Below, piece after piece: positions 33,958-42,309 of a stretch of 64,000 bases of DNA (positions are counted from its first letter, which is position 1; the number at the start of each line of letters is the position of its first letter). Made by a program: the position numbers and the translations under genes. Below the pieces are notes generated by a model. It was not told the origin of the DNA. It worked only from the letters and a program-made list of their open reading frames with translations, and ran no database searches. Source of the DNA: Chryseobacterium sp. FH1 (GTDB lineage Bacteria > Bacteroidota > Bacteroidia > Flavobacteriales > Weeksellaceae); assembly GCF_000735135.1 (NCBI RefSeq), contig NZ_JPLZ01000002.1, positions 536,317 through 600,316 of the forward strand, written 5' to 3'.

Positions 33958-35600
33958 TGAAGGGTTTCCAAATTAACATTTCTAACACCATTGACTCAAA
34001 GGTTTTTTTTGCTGATGGGTATGACTCTTTTGTCGTGAAAGACGAGACTGTCGAAATTACTGTTGAAGGTATTATTCTAAATAAAACTCAACTTTTACAA
34101 CAGAATAATTATTCTGATTTTTCGGTCCTTTTTGAGAAATTTTATAAAGAAAAGAAAATTGCTTCCATAAATGAACTCGACGGCGAATTTCGTGGTTACG
34201 TTTGGGATAAATTGGACAATAAACTTTTTGTTTTTACCAACCCGACTTCTACTCAACGTGTTTTCTATACGCAACAAAATAGACAAATTTTCATCGATTC
34301 TCACTTAGTAAGATTAAGCAAATCTTTGAAAGAAAACAAAATTTCTGTTACTCCCGATATCGATAATCTTTACAAATTATTGACTTTTGGAAATATGCTT
34401 GAAAATGAAACGCCGATTGACAATGTCTTCAAAATTCTAGATGGACACTACTTGGAAATCGATTTGAAAACGCAAATTATTCTTGAGAAAAAATACTTTG
34501 ATCTGGAAAATGTCACATATTTCAAACATTCTAAAAACAAAGCAATTCAGGATTTGGATGCCATATTCTCCCAAAATATTATTATGGAATATGGGAAAGA
34601 TAATGAGCTTGATTCCAAACACTTTACCCTACTCAGTGGCGGGTTAGATAGTAGAATGGGATTGTTGTACGCTGAGAAATTGGGTTATAAACCAGACGAA
34701 GCATTTTGTTTCTCCCAATCGGGCTATTTGGACGAAACTATTTCTAGAACCATTGCAAAAGACTATCAAATCCCTTATAAATTTCAATCTCTTGATGGGG
34801 GTGATTATCTAAAATACATAGATAGATTAACAGAACTTTCAGAAGGTTGCGGTTTGTTTACAGGAGGAATTCACGTTCAATATGCTTTTGAAAATCTACA
34901 AAATAAAGACTTCAAAATTGTGCATAGCGGTTCTATTGGTGACGGAATCTTAGGTGGTTTTAATACGGTTCCCTTTCGTCAAAAACCGGGAGAATTTAAA
35001 ATCGTTGTCAACCAAAAATTTCTTACAAAAGTAAAATCAGATTTTGAAAAAGTTCTGAACCATTACGAATCAGAAGAGTTATTTTACCTCAGAAATGTTG
35101 CTTATAATAGAACGGTTTTAGGTGCTCAAGTGATTGAGCAATATGCTTATCAAACTTCGCCATTCATGTCGAAAACGATGTTGGAATTTGCAATCAGTCT
35201 TCCGGAAAAGTGGAAAATCAATCAGAAACTCTACTTGGAATGGCTGAATCAATTGACACCAAATGCCAGTGACTATATCTGGGAAAAAACAGGAATGAAG
35301 CCGAACGCACAATGGAAAAGTACGTTTGGTCCAAAGGTGAAAAAGAGAATTTCGAAGATTTGGAACTCCAAGATCAGAAAGCAAATCAATAAAATAAGTA
35401 TGTACCCGTACGAATTTTATTATTACAATTCACAGGATATTCAGGATTATTATCAAACTTATTTCAAAGAAAATATTTGGCGTTTGGAAGATTATCCGGA
35501 GCTGAGACAAGATGTGGAATTTCTTTTCGAACAAAAAGATTTCTATCAGAAAAGTCAGGGTGTCAATATTTTAGCTATTTTTAAATTATTTTTCAAATAG
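33954..35600 (+). CDS. Asparagine-synthetase-like amidotransferase (AsnB family, no N-terminal nucleophile Cys)
   Basis: AsnB-family protein with a glutaminase-like N-terminal domain (about 1-160) and an ATP-pyrophosphatase synthetase domain. The PP-loop SGGLDS is intact (228-233). The N-terminal Cys2 nucleophile of active class II glutaminases is absent: the chain begins MMKGFQINIS. So it may use ammonia, another amine or no glutamine. It lies between a glycosyltransferase and a flippase, where such proteins are proposed to amidate sugars. That role is inferred. At 548 residues its size is normal for AsnB. Confidence 0.78.
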   Translation: MMKGFQINISNTIDSKVFFADGYDSFVVKDETVEITVEGIILNKTQLLQQNNYSDFSVLFEKFYKEKKIASINELDGEFRGYVWDKLDNKLFVFTNPTSTQRVFYTQQNRQIFIDSHLVRLSKSLKENKISVTPDIDNLYKLLTFGNMLENETPIDNVFKILDGHYLEIDLKTQIILEKKYFDLENVTYFKHSKNKAIQDLDAIFSQNIIMEYGKDNELDSKHFTLLSGGLDSRMGLLYAEKLGYKPDEAFCFSQSGYLDETISRTIAKDYQIPYKFQSLDGGDYLKYIDRLTELSEGCGLFTGGIHVQYAFENLQNKDFKIVHSGSIGDGILGGFNTVPFRQKPGEFKIVVNQKFLTKVKSDFEKVLNHYESEELFYLRNVAYNRTVLGAQVIEQYAYQTSPFMSKTMLEFAISLPEKWKINQKLYLEWLNQLTPNASDYIWEKTGMKPNAQWKSTFGPKVKKRISKIWNSKIRKQINKISMYPYEFYYYNSQDIQDYYQTYFKENIWRLEDYPELRQDVEFLFEQKDFYQKSQGVNILAIFKLFFK

Positions 35601-36844
35601 TGGGAAACCTGTCCGACTTTCTACGAAATTTTCTAAAAAACAAAGGTCATTTTGTCTTTGGATCTTTGCTTGTGGCGAAGATTTGTGGCTTTGTAGGTGC
35701 TTTGATCGTCATCAGATTATTGTCCGAAAATGATTTTGGATTGGTAAGTATAGTAACCTCCCTATTGGCTGTCTTTCTTGCATTTAGCGGATTTGGAAGT
35801 CAGCAGATCTTGTTGAGATATGGCTCAATTGCTAAAACCACAGAAGATAAAAATGTACTATCAGCATATCTATTGAAACAGGGTTTTTACTACCAGATCG
35901 TGTTGAGTTTGATTTTTTTGCTATGCTCATTTTTTTATTTTGATAAATTCGAAAAAATCATTCTAATTTTCATTGCCTTTGCAGTAAGATTGATAGGCGT
36001 TTTTTTTTACAATCACATTCAGTCGCAATTAAGGATCAATGGGAAAAACCATGAATTTGCCCGACTGAACAATGTGGTCAATATCTCAGGTCTGATCTTG
36101 ATTTTGATTCTTACTTATTTTTTTGGAATCATCGGTTATTTGATTGCAATGATGCTGATGCCATTCTTTTCATTATTTTGGTTTAAAAATATTCGTTTTT
36201 CAGAAAAAATTGAACTGAAAATTTCCAAAAATGAAATCTGGAAATATGGACTTTTCACCGCTGGCACCGCAGTCCTGAGTGATGCTTTATTTTCGATGGA
36301 TATTATACTAATAAGTTTTTTGATGGATGAATCTGCAGTTGCCAATTACAAAACCGCTATTTTGATTCCAGCTAATTTGACCTTCATTGCAATGACTTTT
36401 ATGCAAAGCGATTTTCCGGAATTGGCTAAAAATCATAGCAACAAACTATTCTTAAAATATTATATTTCAAATTATTACAAGATTTTTATCCCGCTTTGTT
36501 TAGGGATTTTCTTCGCAATGTTTGTGCTTGATGATTTTATCGTGAAATTATTTTTTGGAGAAAAGTATGAAGGAATTGAAATCTCTTTTCTGATTTTAAC
36601 AGGCGCTTTTCTTCTTAATATGTTGATGAGAAATCTCTACGGAAACTTATTATCAGCGGTTGGAAAAATGGAGTACAACACGATTATTTCTGCATTTGCT
36701 TTGATTATCTTGGTCGGCTTTTCTATGTTTCTGGTTCCGAAATTTGGAGTGGAAGGAATGGCGATTTCGCAGTCTGTAACCTTATTAATAACCGGATTGT
36801 TGTTAATGGGTGGATTCTTGTCCTACTACCGAAAATTGTCGTGA
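35600..36844 (+). CDS. Polysaccharide flippase (Wzx/MATE-like)
   Basis: Integral membrane protein with about 12-14 helices, of the polysaccharide-export branch that flips undecaprenyl-linked glycans. The N-terminus (GHFVFGSLLVAKICGFVGAL) and the conserved late loop (RNLYGNLLSAVGKM, then FGVEGMAISQS) are typical of oligosaccharide flippases. The start is GTG, overlapping the last base of the AsnB-like stop (TAGTG). At 414 residues it is complete. The glycan carried is unknown. Confidence 0.87.
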   Translation: MGNLSDFLRNFLKNKGHFVFGSLLVAKICGFVGALIVIRLLSENDFGLVSIVTSLLAVFLAFSGFGSQQILLRYGSIAKTTEDKNVLSAYLLKQGFYYQIVLSLIFLLCSFFYFDKFEKIILIFIAFAVRLIGVFFYNHIQSQLRINGKNHEFARLNNVVNISGLILILILTYFFGIIGYLIAMMLMPFFSLFWFKNIRFSEKIELKISKNEIWKYGLFTAGTAVLSDALFSMDIILISFLMDESAVANYKTAILIPANLTFIAMTFMQSDFPELAKNHSNKLFLKYYISNYYKIFIPLCLGIFFAMFVLDDFIVKLFFGEKYEGIEISFLILTGAFLLNMLMRNLYGNLLSAVGKMEYNTIISAFALIILVGFSMFLVPKFGVEGMAISQSVTLLITGLLLMGGFLSYYRKLS

Positions 36845-36853
36845 AAGAATTTT

Positions 36854-36861
36854 TATCTTTG
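36854..36861 (+). promoter_or_regulatory. -7 element abutting the lipoprotein start codon
   Basis: TATCTTTG matches TAnnTTTG exactly, and five bases separate it from the ATG at 36867. A transcript from here would be leaderless or nearly so. Confidence 0.45.
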
Positions 36862-36866
36862 CAAGG

Positions 36867-37376
36867 ATGAAACTCAAACTATTTACAATTTTATCCGCTA
36901 TTTTGCTTCTTTTCTCTTGCCAGAGAGACGAGGCAGAAACGCAAACCATAGATCAGGTATTGACACTTTATCTCAAGAGTTCGACCAATCCGGATTTGTT
37001 AAATTCGAGAATTCCAGGGTCTTTTACCAATGTTGCCTTGCTTGATATTTTGGGCATCAGAGATTTGATTCCTGTTTCGGGATTTGGTTTGTTAAAGGAT
37101 TCTGATACTTTGACTTATCTTGATTATCCAGCCGGCGCCATTAGATTAAAAATCGATTCTTTGAGTAATGAGAATGAAGAAACTTATTATTCTCAATTTG
37201 TTATCCGATTATCCAGACCGAGCAATTCTACAACGCCTTTTGTAGATGATGATACGATTAAGATAGAATACAAATCCACACCATCATTGTTTCAAATTTC
37301 CAAACTTTGGTACAATGGCGATCTGAAATTCACAAAAATCCAAGGAGAGCCAAACATTGTCACAATCGTGAAATAA
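36867..37376 (+). CDS. Predicted lipoprotein (DUF6452-like)
   Basis: A 169-residue exported lipoprotein: the N-terminus MKLKLFTILSAILLLFSCQR has a lipobox (LFSC), with the lipidated Cys at about residue 18. The rest is beta-rich with no catalytic motif. It resembles small DUF6452 lipoproteins of Flavobacteriia, but I cannot confirm that from memory alone. The start is taken as the ATG at 36867, not an upstream in-frame ATG at 36810 that overlaps the flippase gene and spoils the signal peptide. Confidence 0.7.
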   Translation: MKLKLFTILSAILLLFSCQRDEAETQTIDQVLTLYLKSSTNPDLLNSRIPGSFTNVALLDILGIRDLIPVSGFGLLKDSDTLTYLDYPAGAIRLKIDSLSNENEETYYSQFVIRLSRPSNSTTPFVDDDTIKIEYKSTPSLFQISKLWYNGDLKFTKIQGEPNIVTIVK

Positions 37377-37382
37377 AATCCC

Positions 37383-37390
37383 TAAATTTG
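37383..37390 (+). promoter_or_regulatory. -7 element of serS
   Basis: TAAATTTG is an exact TAnnTTTG match just after the lipoprotein stop, giving serS an 80-nt leader. The -33 region is weak. Confidence 0.45.
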
Positions 37391-37478
37391 CACTCTAATC
37401 ATTCAAAGTTTCGAATTCAATATTCAAAGTTTTACACTTTCAACATCGAATTTTAAATTTTAAATTTTAAACATATCT

Positions 37479-38747
37479 ATGTTACAGGTTAATTTTTTGC
37501 GCGAGAACAAAGAGCGCGTTTTGGAAGGCTTGAAGAAAAGAAGCTTCAAGGAATTAGATTTGGTCGATGAAGCTATCAAAGCGGACGACGAAAGAAAAAG
37601 ATTACAGTTTGAGCTTGACTCACAACTTTCCGAGATGAACAAAATTTCGAAAGAGATAGGAATCTTGATGAAAGAAGGAAAAAAAGAGGAAGCTGAAGTG
37701 GCAAAATCCAAAACTTCGCAATACAAAGAATCGAGCAAAGAATTACAATCTCAACTTGCTGAAGCCGAGAAAGCATTGATCACCATTCTTTATCAGATCC
37801 CAAATGTACCTTACGAGAAAGTCGTAGCCGGCGTTTCTGCCGATGACAACGAGATTGTTTACGAATCTACAACGGTAGAAGGGCTTGGAGAAGGCGCCAT
37901 CCCACACTGGGAATTGGCAAAAAAATATAATTTGATCGACTTCGAATTGGGCGTTAAAATCGCTGGTGCTGGTTTCCCTGTTTATTTTGGGAAAGGTGCA
38001 AGATTGCAACGCGCTTTGGTTCAATATTTCTTAGACAAAAATACAGAAGCAGGTTATGAGGAAGTGAATGTACCACACGTGGTGAATGAAGCTTCTGGGT
38101 ACGGAACAGGACAATTGCCTGATAAAGAAGGACAAATGTACCACGTTGGCGTAGATGATTTATACTTGATTCCAACGGCTGAAGTTCCTGTGACCAATAT
38201 CTACAGAGATGTCATCATCGACGAGAGAGATTTACCGATTATGAACACGGCTTTTTCTCAATGTTACAGAAGAGAAGCTGGAAGTTACGGCGCGCACGTT
38301 AGAGGTCTGAACAGACTTCACCAATTCGAGAAAGTAGAGATTGTAAGAATCGAGAAACCGGAAAATTCTTATGCTGTTTTGGAAGAAATGGTAGAGCACG
38401 TTAAATCTATTTTGGAAGATTTGGAATTGCCATACAGAATCTTGAGACTTTGCGGAGGCGATACAGGTTTTGCATCGGCAATGACTTATGATTTCGAGGT
38501 TTGGAGCGCAGCGCAGGAAAAATGGTTGGAAGTAAGTTCTGTTTCCAATTTCGAAACGTTCCAGGCAACTCGTTTGAAATGCCGTTACAAAGCAGACGGA
38601 AAATCGCAATTGGTTCACACGCTAAACGGTTCTGCAATGGCTTTGCCAAGAATTATGGCCGCTTTGTTAGAAAATAATCAAACCGCAGACGGCATCAAAT
38701 TGCCAAAGAAAATCGCAGAATATGCAAGATTTGAATTGATCAATTAA
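37479..38747 (+). CDS. serS: Seryl-tRNA synthetase
   Basis: Charges tRNA-Ser (and tRNA-Sec where present). The 422-residue class II synthetase has an N-terminal coiled-coil arm (about 30-100, charged heptads). The three class II motifs follow: motif 1 near GYEEVNVPHVV, motif 2 FSQCYRREAGSYGAHVRGLNR (shortened here to its key Arg and Gly), and motif 3 near LNGSAMALPRIMAALLEN. All are intact, and the length is standard. A terminator follows. Confidence 0.97.
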   Translation: MLQVNFLRENKERVLEGLKKRSFKELDLVDEAIKADDERKRLQFELDSQLSEMNKISKEIGILMKEGKKEEAEVAKSKTSQYKESSKELQSQLAEAEKALITILYQIPNVPYEKVVAGVSADDNEIVYESTTVEGLGEGAIPHWELAKKYNLIDFELGVKIAGAGFPVYFGKGARLQRALVQYFLDKNTEAGYEEVNVPHVVNEASGYGTGQLPDKEGQMYHVGVDDLYLIPTAEVPVTNIYRDVIIDERDLPIMNTAFSQCYRREAGSYGAHVRGLNRLHQFEKVEIVRIEKPENSYAVLEEMVEHVKSILEDLELPYRILRLCGGDTGFASAMTYDFEVWSAAQEKWLEVSSVSNFETFQATRLKCRYKADGKSQLVHTLNGSAMALPRIMAALLENNQTADGIKLPKKIAEYARFELIN

Positions 38748-38770
38748 TTCTTGTTCTTTAAAAATAGAAA

Positions 38771-38802
38771 AGCCACAAAGTTTATTTGTGGCTATTTTAT
38801 TT
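38771..38802 (+). terminator. Terminator of serS
   Basis: A 9-bp stem (AGCCACAAA / TTTGTGGCT) has a 5-nt loop and T-rich tail. Confidence 0.8.
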
Positions 38803-38863
38803 CAATTATATACTCAGTTTTAACTTGTAGAATTATAAATTTAATTTTGATTTACGCTGTCTA

Positions 38864-39358
38864 TCAATAATTTATTAGTAGTTTTTCGTCAGTCATTATT
38901 TTAATTGCTTTTTCAGTTTCAACACTTCCATCTGTTAATGAACCTGGAAGCATAATTAATCTTTTTTTAATTCTACCTTCATTGTCTTCAAAAAATATTT
39001 CAAACCTGGAACGAGTCAATCCTGCGATTGCTTTTTTCAATTTAACGTTTTTAATTTTTTGACGTTCAATAATTGATGTTGCTGAGTTGTTTAAACTATT
39101 TAATGTTCCGTAAGCCAAATAAATGCCTAGAAGACCAAACAGTATAGAAGTGATCATTTGTCCATTCTTATAATTGTCAAATGCTAAATAGAAAAGTCCA
39201 ATAGAAAGAAAACTGTAGATTATTAGAATTCTTAAAATGTTGCTACCGACTGTCAAATCTGAAAGATTTCCGATTATTCCATCACGTGTCAAAACAATCT
39301 TGTCTGGTAAAATATGACAAAATCCTGTTTTCGTTTTAAATGTTTTTTCGTTGTTCAT
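38864..39358 (-). CDS. Hypothetical membrane protein
   Basis: Not recognised. A 164-residue protein with two adjacent membrane helices (about 43-60 and 66-88, LRILIIYSFLSIGLFYLAF and MITSILFGLLGIYLAYG). They lie between an N-terminal beta-rich segment (1-40) and a C-terminal domain with basic and beta-rich sequence (about 100-164). No catalytic motif, signal peptide or Cys pair is apparent. It may be monocistronic; a short dispersed repeat (39388) and the helicase stop lie just upstream. Confidence 0.6.
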   Translation of the reverse strand: MNNEKTFKTKTGFCHILPDKIVLTRDGIIGNLSDLTVGSNILRILIIYSFLSIGLFYLAFDNYKNGQMITSILFGLLGIYLAYGTLNSLNNSATSIIERQKIKNVKLKKAIAGLTRSRFEIFFEDNEGRIKKRLIMLPGSLTDGSVETEKAIKIMTDEKLLINY

Positions 39359-39387
39359 TAGTTTTTATTTCTTTTAAGATCACCTTT

Positions 39388-39406
39388 CTGAGCGGAGTCG
39401 AAGGAC
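39388..39406 (-). repeat. Short dispersed repeat abutting the helicase stop
   Basis: CTGAGCGGAGTCGAAGGAC is the reverse complement of the CTTCGACTCCGCTCAG repeat. It ends at the helicase stop codon (39406-39408). Confidence 0.75.
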
Positions 39407-41529
39407 TATTTCAAATTCAAATAATAGTTCCAGATCAACCGGATCTCACCATAATCAAAATCCGAAGGCAAGGCCGTTTTCCAATCATTGATGTTCTCTT
39501 TTGGACTTTGCTTGAAAACCTTTTCGAAAGCATTCACTTTTTCCTTTGGATAGATTCTTAGCAAGTCGCTTTTATCTAGCAAATTCTGCTCAGCATATTT
39601 AGATAAATGCCCAAAAATAGTAGAGTTTACCAAACCTCGTTCTCTCGCAATTTCAGAAATGGTTTTTCCGTCCTGGAACAATTGATAGGTCAAAACGTGC
39701 GTCGGAACTTTATTGATAGACATAGAGATCACAGCATCTTTTTCTTTGTCGAACAAAGGTGTTTCCAAAAGATGAACGTCTTTCAGATCTTTCAAATATT
39801 CCTCCAAATCATCCAGCCAAACGCGAAAATCCTCGTTAAAAGCTTTCAAACCTTTCACGCCCTTCGTCTCGGAATAAAAATCTTTAAGCGGAGAGAAAAC
39901 CTTCTCGTTCACATTCGCGAAAAAGAAATTGACCGCACCTTTTGCTTTGACCTCAACTTCTTGCCATTCCTCTTCACCTTTCAGGAATTTCTGGGTTTTC
40001 TGAAGCAAGATCCTTTCAAATTTCTGAAAGATAAGTTTCAGATTTTCTATTTCGGATTTTAAAGTGATGTAAAGCTTTTGCGATTGGTCCTTATCAACGG
40101 ATTTGCTACTTCGGGTCATCACCATCCAGCTTTCCAAGGCGGAAACAAACCAAACACAATCGATTCTTCTAATGACTTTCTGAATGCTGTAATCGTACTT
40201 TTCAGAATTAAGGATTTCCTCGATTTTCGAATTGGCGTGTGTCTCGTCCTGAAACTTCGAAACCCGTTTGTCACTAAAGATCACTTCGGGCGTAATTTTA
40301 GATTTAAGGACAATGCCTTCCAAAGTTCGGCAACGCGAAAGTGCCACATAAACCTGTCCGGAAGCAAAACTTTTCCCCGCATCAATGATCAATCGGTCAA
40401 AGGTCAAACCTTGACTTTTATGAATCGTTACCGCCCAGGCCAATCGAATCGGAAACTGTTTGAAACTTCCCAAAACTTCTTCTTTGATGTTCTTTTCATC
40501 ATCCAGAGAATATTTTTTCTGTTCCCAGGTTTCTGCTTTCAAAGTGATCTCTTCTTCGCTTCCGTCGAGAATCACAGAGATCTCGTCTTCATCAAGATAA
40601 GAGATTTGAGCGAGTTTTCCGTTGTAATATTTTTTGTCAGGCGAGGTGTCATTGCGGATGAACATAATTTGTGCTCCGATCTTCAATTCCAAAACCTCAT
40701 CGTTCGGATATTGTGTTTCCTTGAAATCACCTTTCACATCGGCTGTGTAGGAATGTGCTTTTCCGCCGAGTTCTTTTATTTTTTTTTGATTGATGTCATC
40801 CGCCATTTTGTTGTGCGAACAGAGATAGACATACGCTTCATCTTTTGGGTCGAAGTCTGGTTGATATCTCTCGTTCAACGTTTCGAAGTCGATATCTCCG
40901 GTAATTCCGTCTCGGATGGCGTTGAGGATTTCGAGAAAATGTTCATCGGTTTGTCGGTAAACTTTGGTCAGTTCCAGCGTGATGAAATTACTGCCTTCCA
41001 AAGCTTTGGCGTGAAAGAAAAATGGCGATGGATAATACATTCCCAAAATATGTTCATCTCTCACAACTGGAGGTAACTGGTAAAGGTCGCCGATAAACAA
41101 CATCTGAACGCCACCAAACTTCTGCTGATTCCTGCGAACGTGTCTCAAAGAAAAATCCATCATATCCAAAACATCCGCACGCAACATCGAGGCTTCATCG
41201 ATGATGATAATTTCGATTTCGCGGAGAAGTTTCAGCTTGTCTTTTCGGTATTTGAAATGGACCATCAGATCCGGAATGTTGTTTCCGAGATTTTGGTCGA
41301 TTCTTTCTGTGGTTGGAAGAAAAGTTCTGAGTGGCAAGCCAAACATCGAGTGGATGGTAACGCCACCAGCATTGATGGCCGCGATTCCTGTTGGCGCAAC
41401 TACAATGTGTTTTTTCTTGGTTTTTTTTACAAAGTCGTTTAGAAATGTAGTCTTCCCGGTTCCTGCTTTTCCTGTGAGAAAAATGCTTCGGTTGGTGTGT
41501 TCTACGATTTCAAAAAGAGAATTATTCAT
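39406..41529 (-). CDS. PIF1/RecD-like ATP-dependent helicase with C-terminal helix-turn-helix
   Basis: SF1B DNA helicase. Walker A is TGKAGTGKTT (about 19-28), Walker B IIIDEASM (about 107-114). Later motifs include GDLYQLPPVV (motif III) and IRLAWAVTIHKSQGLTFDRL (motif V), then ALSRCRTLEG (motif VI). At 707 residues it continues past the helicase core with a charged spacer and a helix-turn-helix (about 635-680, GKTISEIARERGLVNSTIFG). The HTH resembles the HTH_40 domain found at the end of RecQ/PIF1-like proteins. The role in recombination or replication is inferred; ruvC lies next door. Confidence 0.85.
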   Translation of the reverse strand: MNNSLFEIVEHTNRSIFLTGKAGTGKTTFLNDFVKKTKKKHIVVAPTGIAAINAGGVTIHSMFGLPLRTFLPTTERIDQNLGNNIPDLMVHFKYRKDKLKLLREIEIIIIDEASMLRADVLDMMDFSLRHVRRNQQKFGGVQMLFIGDLYQLPPVVRDEHILGMYYPSPFFFHAKALEGSNFITLELTKVYRQTDEHFLEILNAIRDGITGDIDFETLNERYQPDFDPKDEAYVYLCSHNKMADDINQKKIKELGGKAHSYTADVKGDFKETQYPNDEVLELKIGAQIMFIRNDTSPDKKYYNGKLAQISYLDEDEISVILDGSEEEITLKAETWEQKKYSLDDEKNIKEEVLGSFKQFPIRLAWAVTIHKSQGLTFDRLIIDAGKSFASGQVYVALSRCRTLEGIVLKSKITPEVIFSDKRVSKFQDETHANSKIEEILNSEKYDYSIQKVIRRIDCVWFVSALESWMVMTRSSKSVDKDQSQKLYITLKSEIENLKLIFQKFERILLQKTQKFLKGEEEWQEVEVKAKGAVNFFFANVNEKVFSPLKDFYSETKGVKGLKAFNEDFRVWLDDLEEYLKDLKDVHLLETPLFDKEKDAVISMSINKVPTHVLTYQLFQDGKTISEIARERGLVNSTIFGHLSKYAEQNLLDKSDLLRIYPKEKVNAFEKVFKQSPKENINDWKTALPSDFDYGEIRLIWNYYLNLK

Positions 41530-41605
41530 CGATTCAAAGATAGAAAATCAAGAGACAAGAATCAAGTGATAAGAGACAAGAAAAAGGCAAATGATTAGAT
41601 AGAAA

Positions 41606-41629
41606 GACTTCGAGAACCTCAGCCCGACA
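41606..41629 (+). repeat. Divergent short dispersed repeat
   Basis: GACTTCGAGAACCTCAGCCC is a variant of the CTTCGAC-TCCGCTCAG repeat. A similar variant (GAGCTTCGAAAATCTCAGCC) lies at 62054. It stands between the helicase and ruvC. Confidence 0.55.
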
Positions 41630-41647
41630 AAAAATAAAATTCTACAA

Positions 41648-42202
41648 CTATTTGATCCTATCAGGATTTTGTTTCAAAAAGCTGTCCCAGCCAGAATAAG
41701 ATTTGTCTGTTGTGATAGTTCCGGAATTGAAATGATGACAAACTGCAACTGCCAAACCATCGGACGCATCGAGATATTTGGTTGGAAATTCCTTTAATTT
41801 CAAAAGATTTTGGAGCATTCCGGCAACTTGTTCTTTGCTGGCGTTTCCGTTTCCGGTGATGGCCATTTTTACTTTTTTAGGAGAATATTCGGTGATGGGA
41901 ATGTTTCTGTGGAGACTTGCTGCGATGGCAACACCTTGCGCTCTCCCGAGTTTCAACATACTTTGAACATTTTTCCCAAAGAATGGCGCTTCCAAAGCTG
42001 TTTCGTCCGGATGATATGCGTCAATGATAGCCAATGTTCTATCGAAGATCACTTTGAGTTTTGTCTCGTGATTTTCGTATTTCTTTAGGATAAGCTCGTG
42101 CATTGCAAGCAATTCCATTTTTCCGCCTTTGATAGAAATGATTCCAAAACCCATAATGGAAGTTCCTGGATCGATTCCTAAAATTATTTTTTCAACCTGC
42201 AT
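41648..42202 (-). CDS. ruvC: Holliday junction resolvase RuvC
   Basis: Endonuclease that resolves four-way recombination junctions with RuvAB. The N-terminus IILGIDPGTSIMGFGII carries the first catalytic Asp (residue 11). EAPFFGKNVQSMLKLGRAQG contains the acidic/Phe signature. The C-terminal acidic pair lies in YLDASDGLAVAVCHHF. At 184 residues the length is normal. A TAnnTTTG-like -7 box is only a few bases upstream (42208-42215 on the minus strand), so its leader may be very short. Confidence 0.95.
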   Translation of the reverse strand: MQVEKIILGIDPGTSIMGFGIISIKGGKMELLAMHELILKKYENHETKLKVIFDRTLAIIDAYHPDETALEAPFFGKNVQSMLKLGRAQGVAIAASLHRNIPITEYSPKKVKMAITGNGNASKEQVAGMLQNLLKLKEFPTKYLDASDGLAVAVCHHFNSGTITTDKSYSGWDSFLKQNPDRIK

Positions 42203-42309
42203 AATTGCAAAATTACGTTAACATTTTCATAAAAATTATTACTACAATATATATTTAAATAAAAAGTTATTAAATTTATAAAATCTAAAAAAAAATTTAA
42301 CAATCAAAC

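Noticed and set aside
37395-37478. T-box or other riboswitch in the serS leader
   Set aside because: The 80-nt leader is a run of ATTCAAAGTTT-like and AAATTTT repeats with no T-box core or stable stem.
40078-41076. 332-codon plus-strand ORF inside the helicase gene
   Set aside because: Antisense shadow of a gene with intact helicase motifs; its composition is Phe/Arg-rich as expected of reverse reading.
41540-41580. Direct repeats AAGAGACAAGAATCAAG as a regulatory array
   Set aside because: It looks like the low-complexity filler common between flavobacterial genes; no evidence for protein binding.
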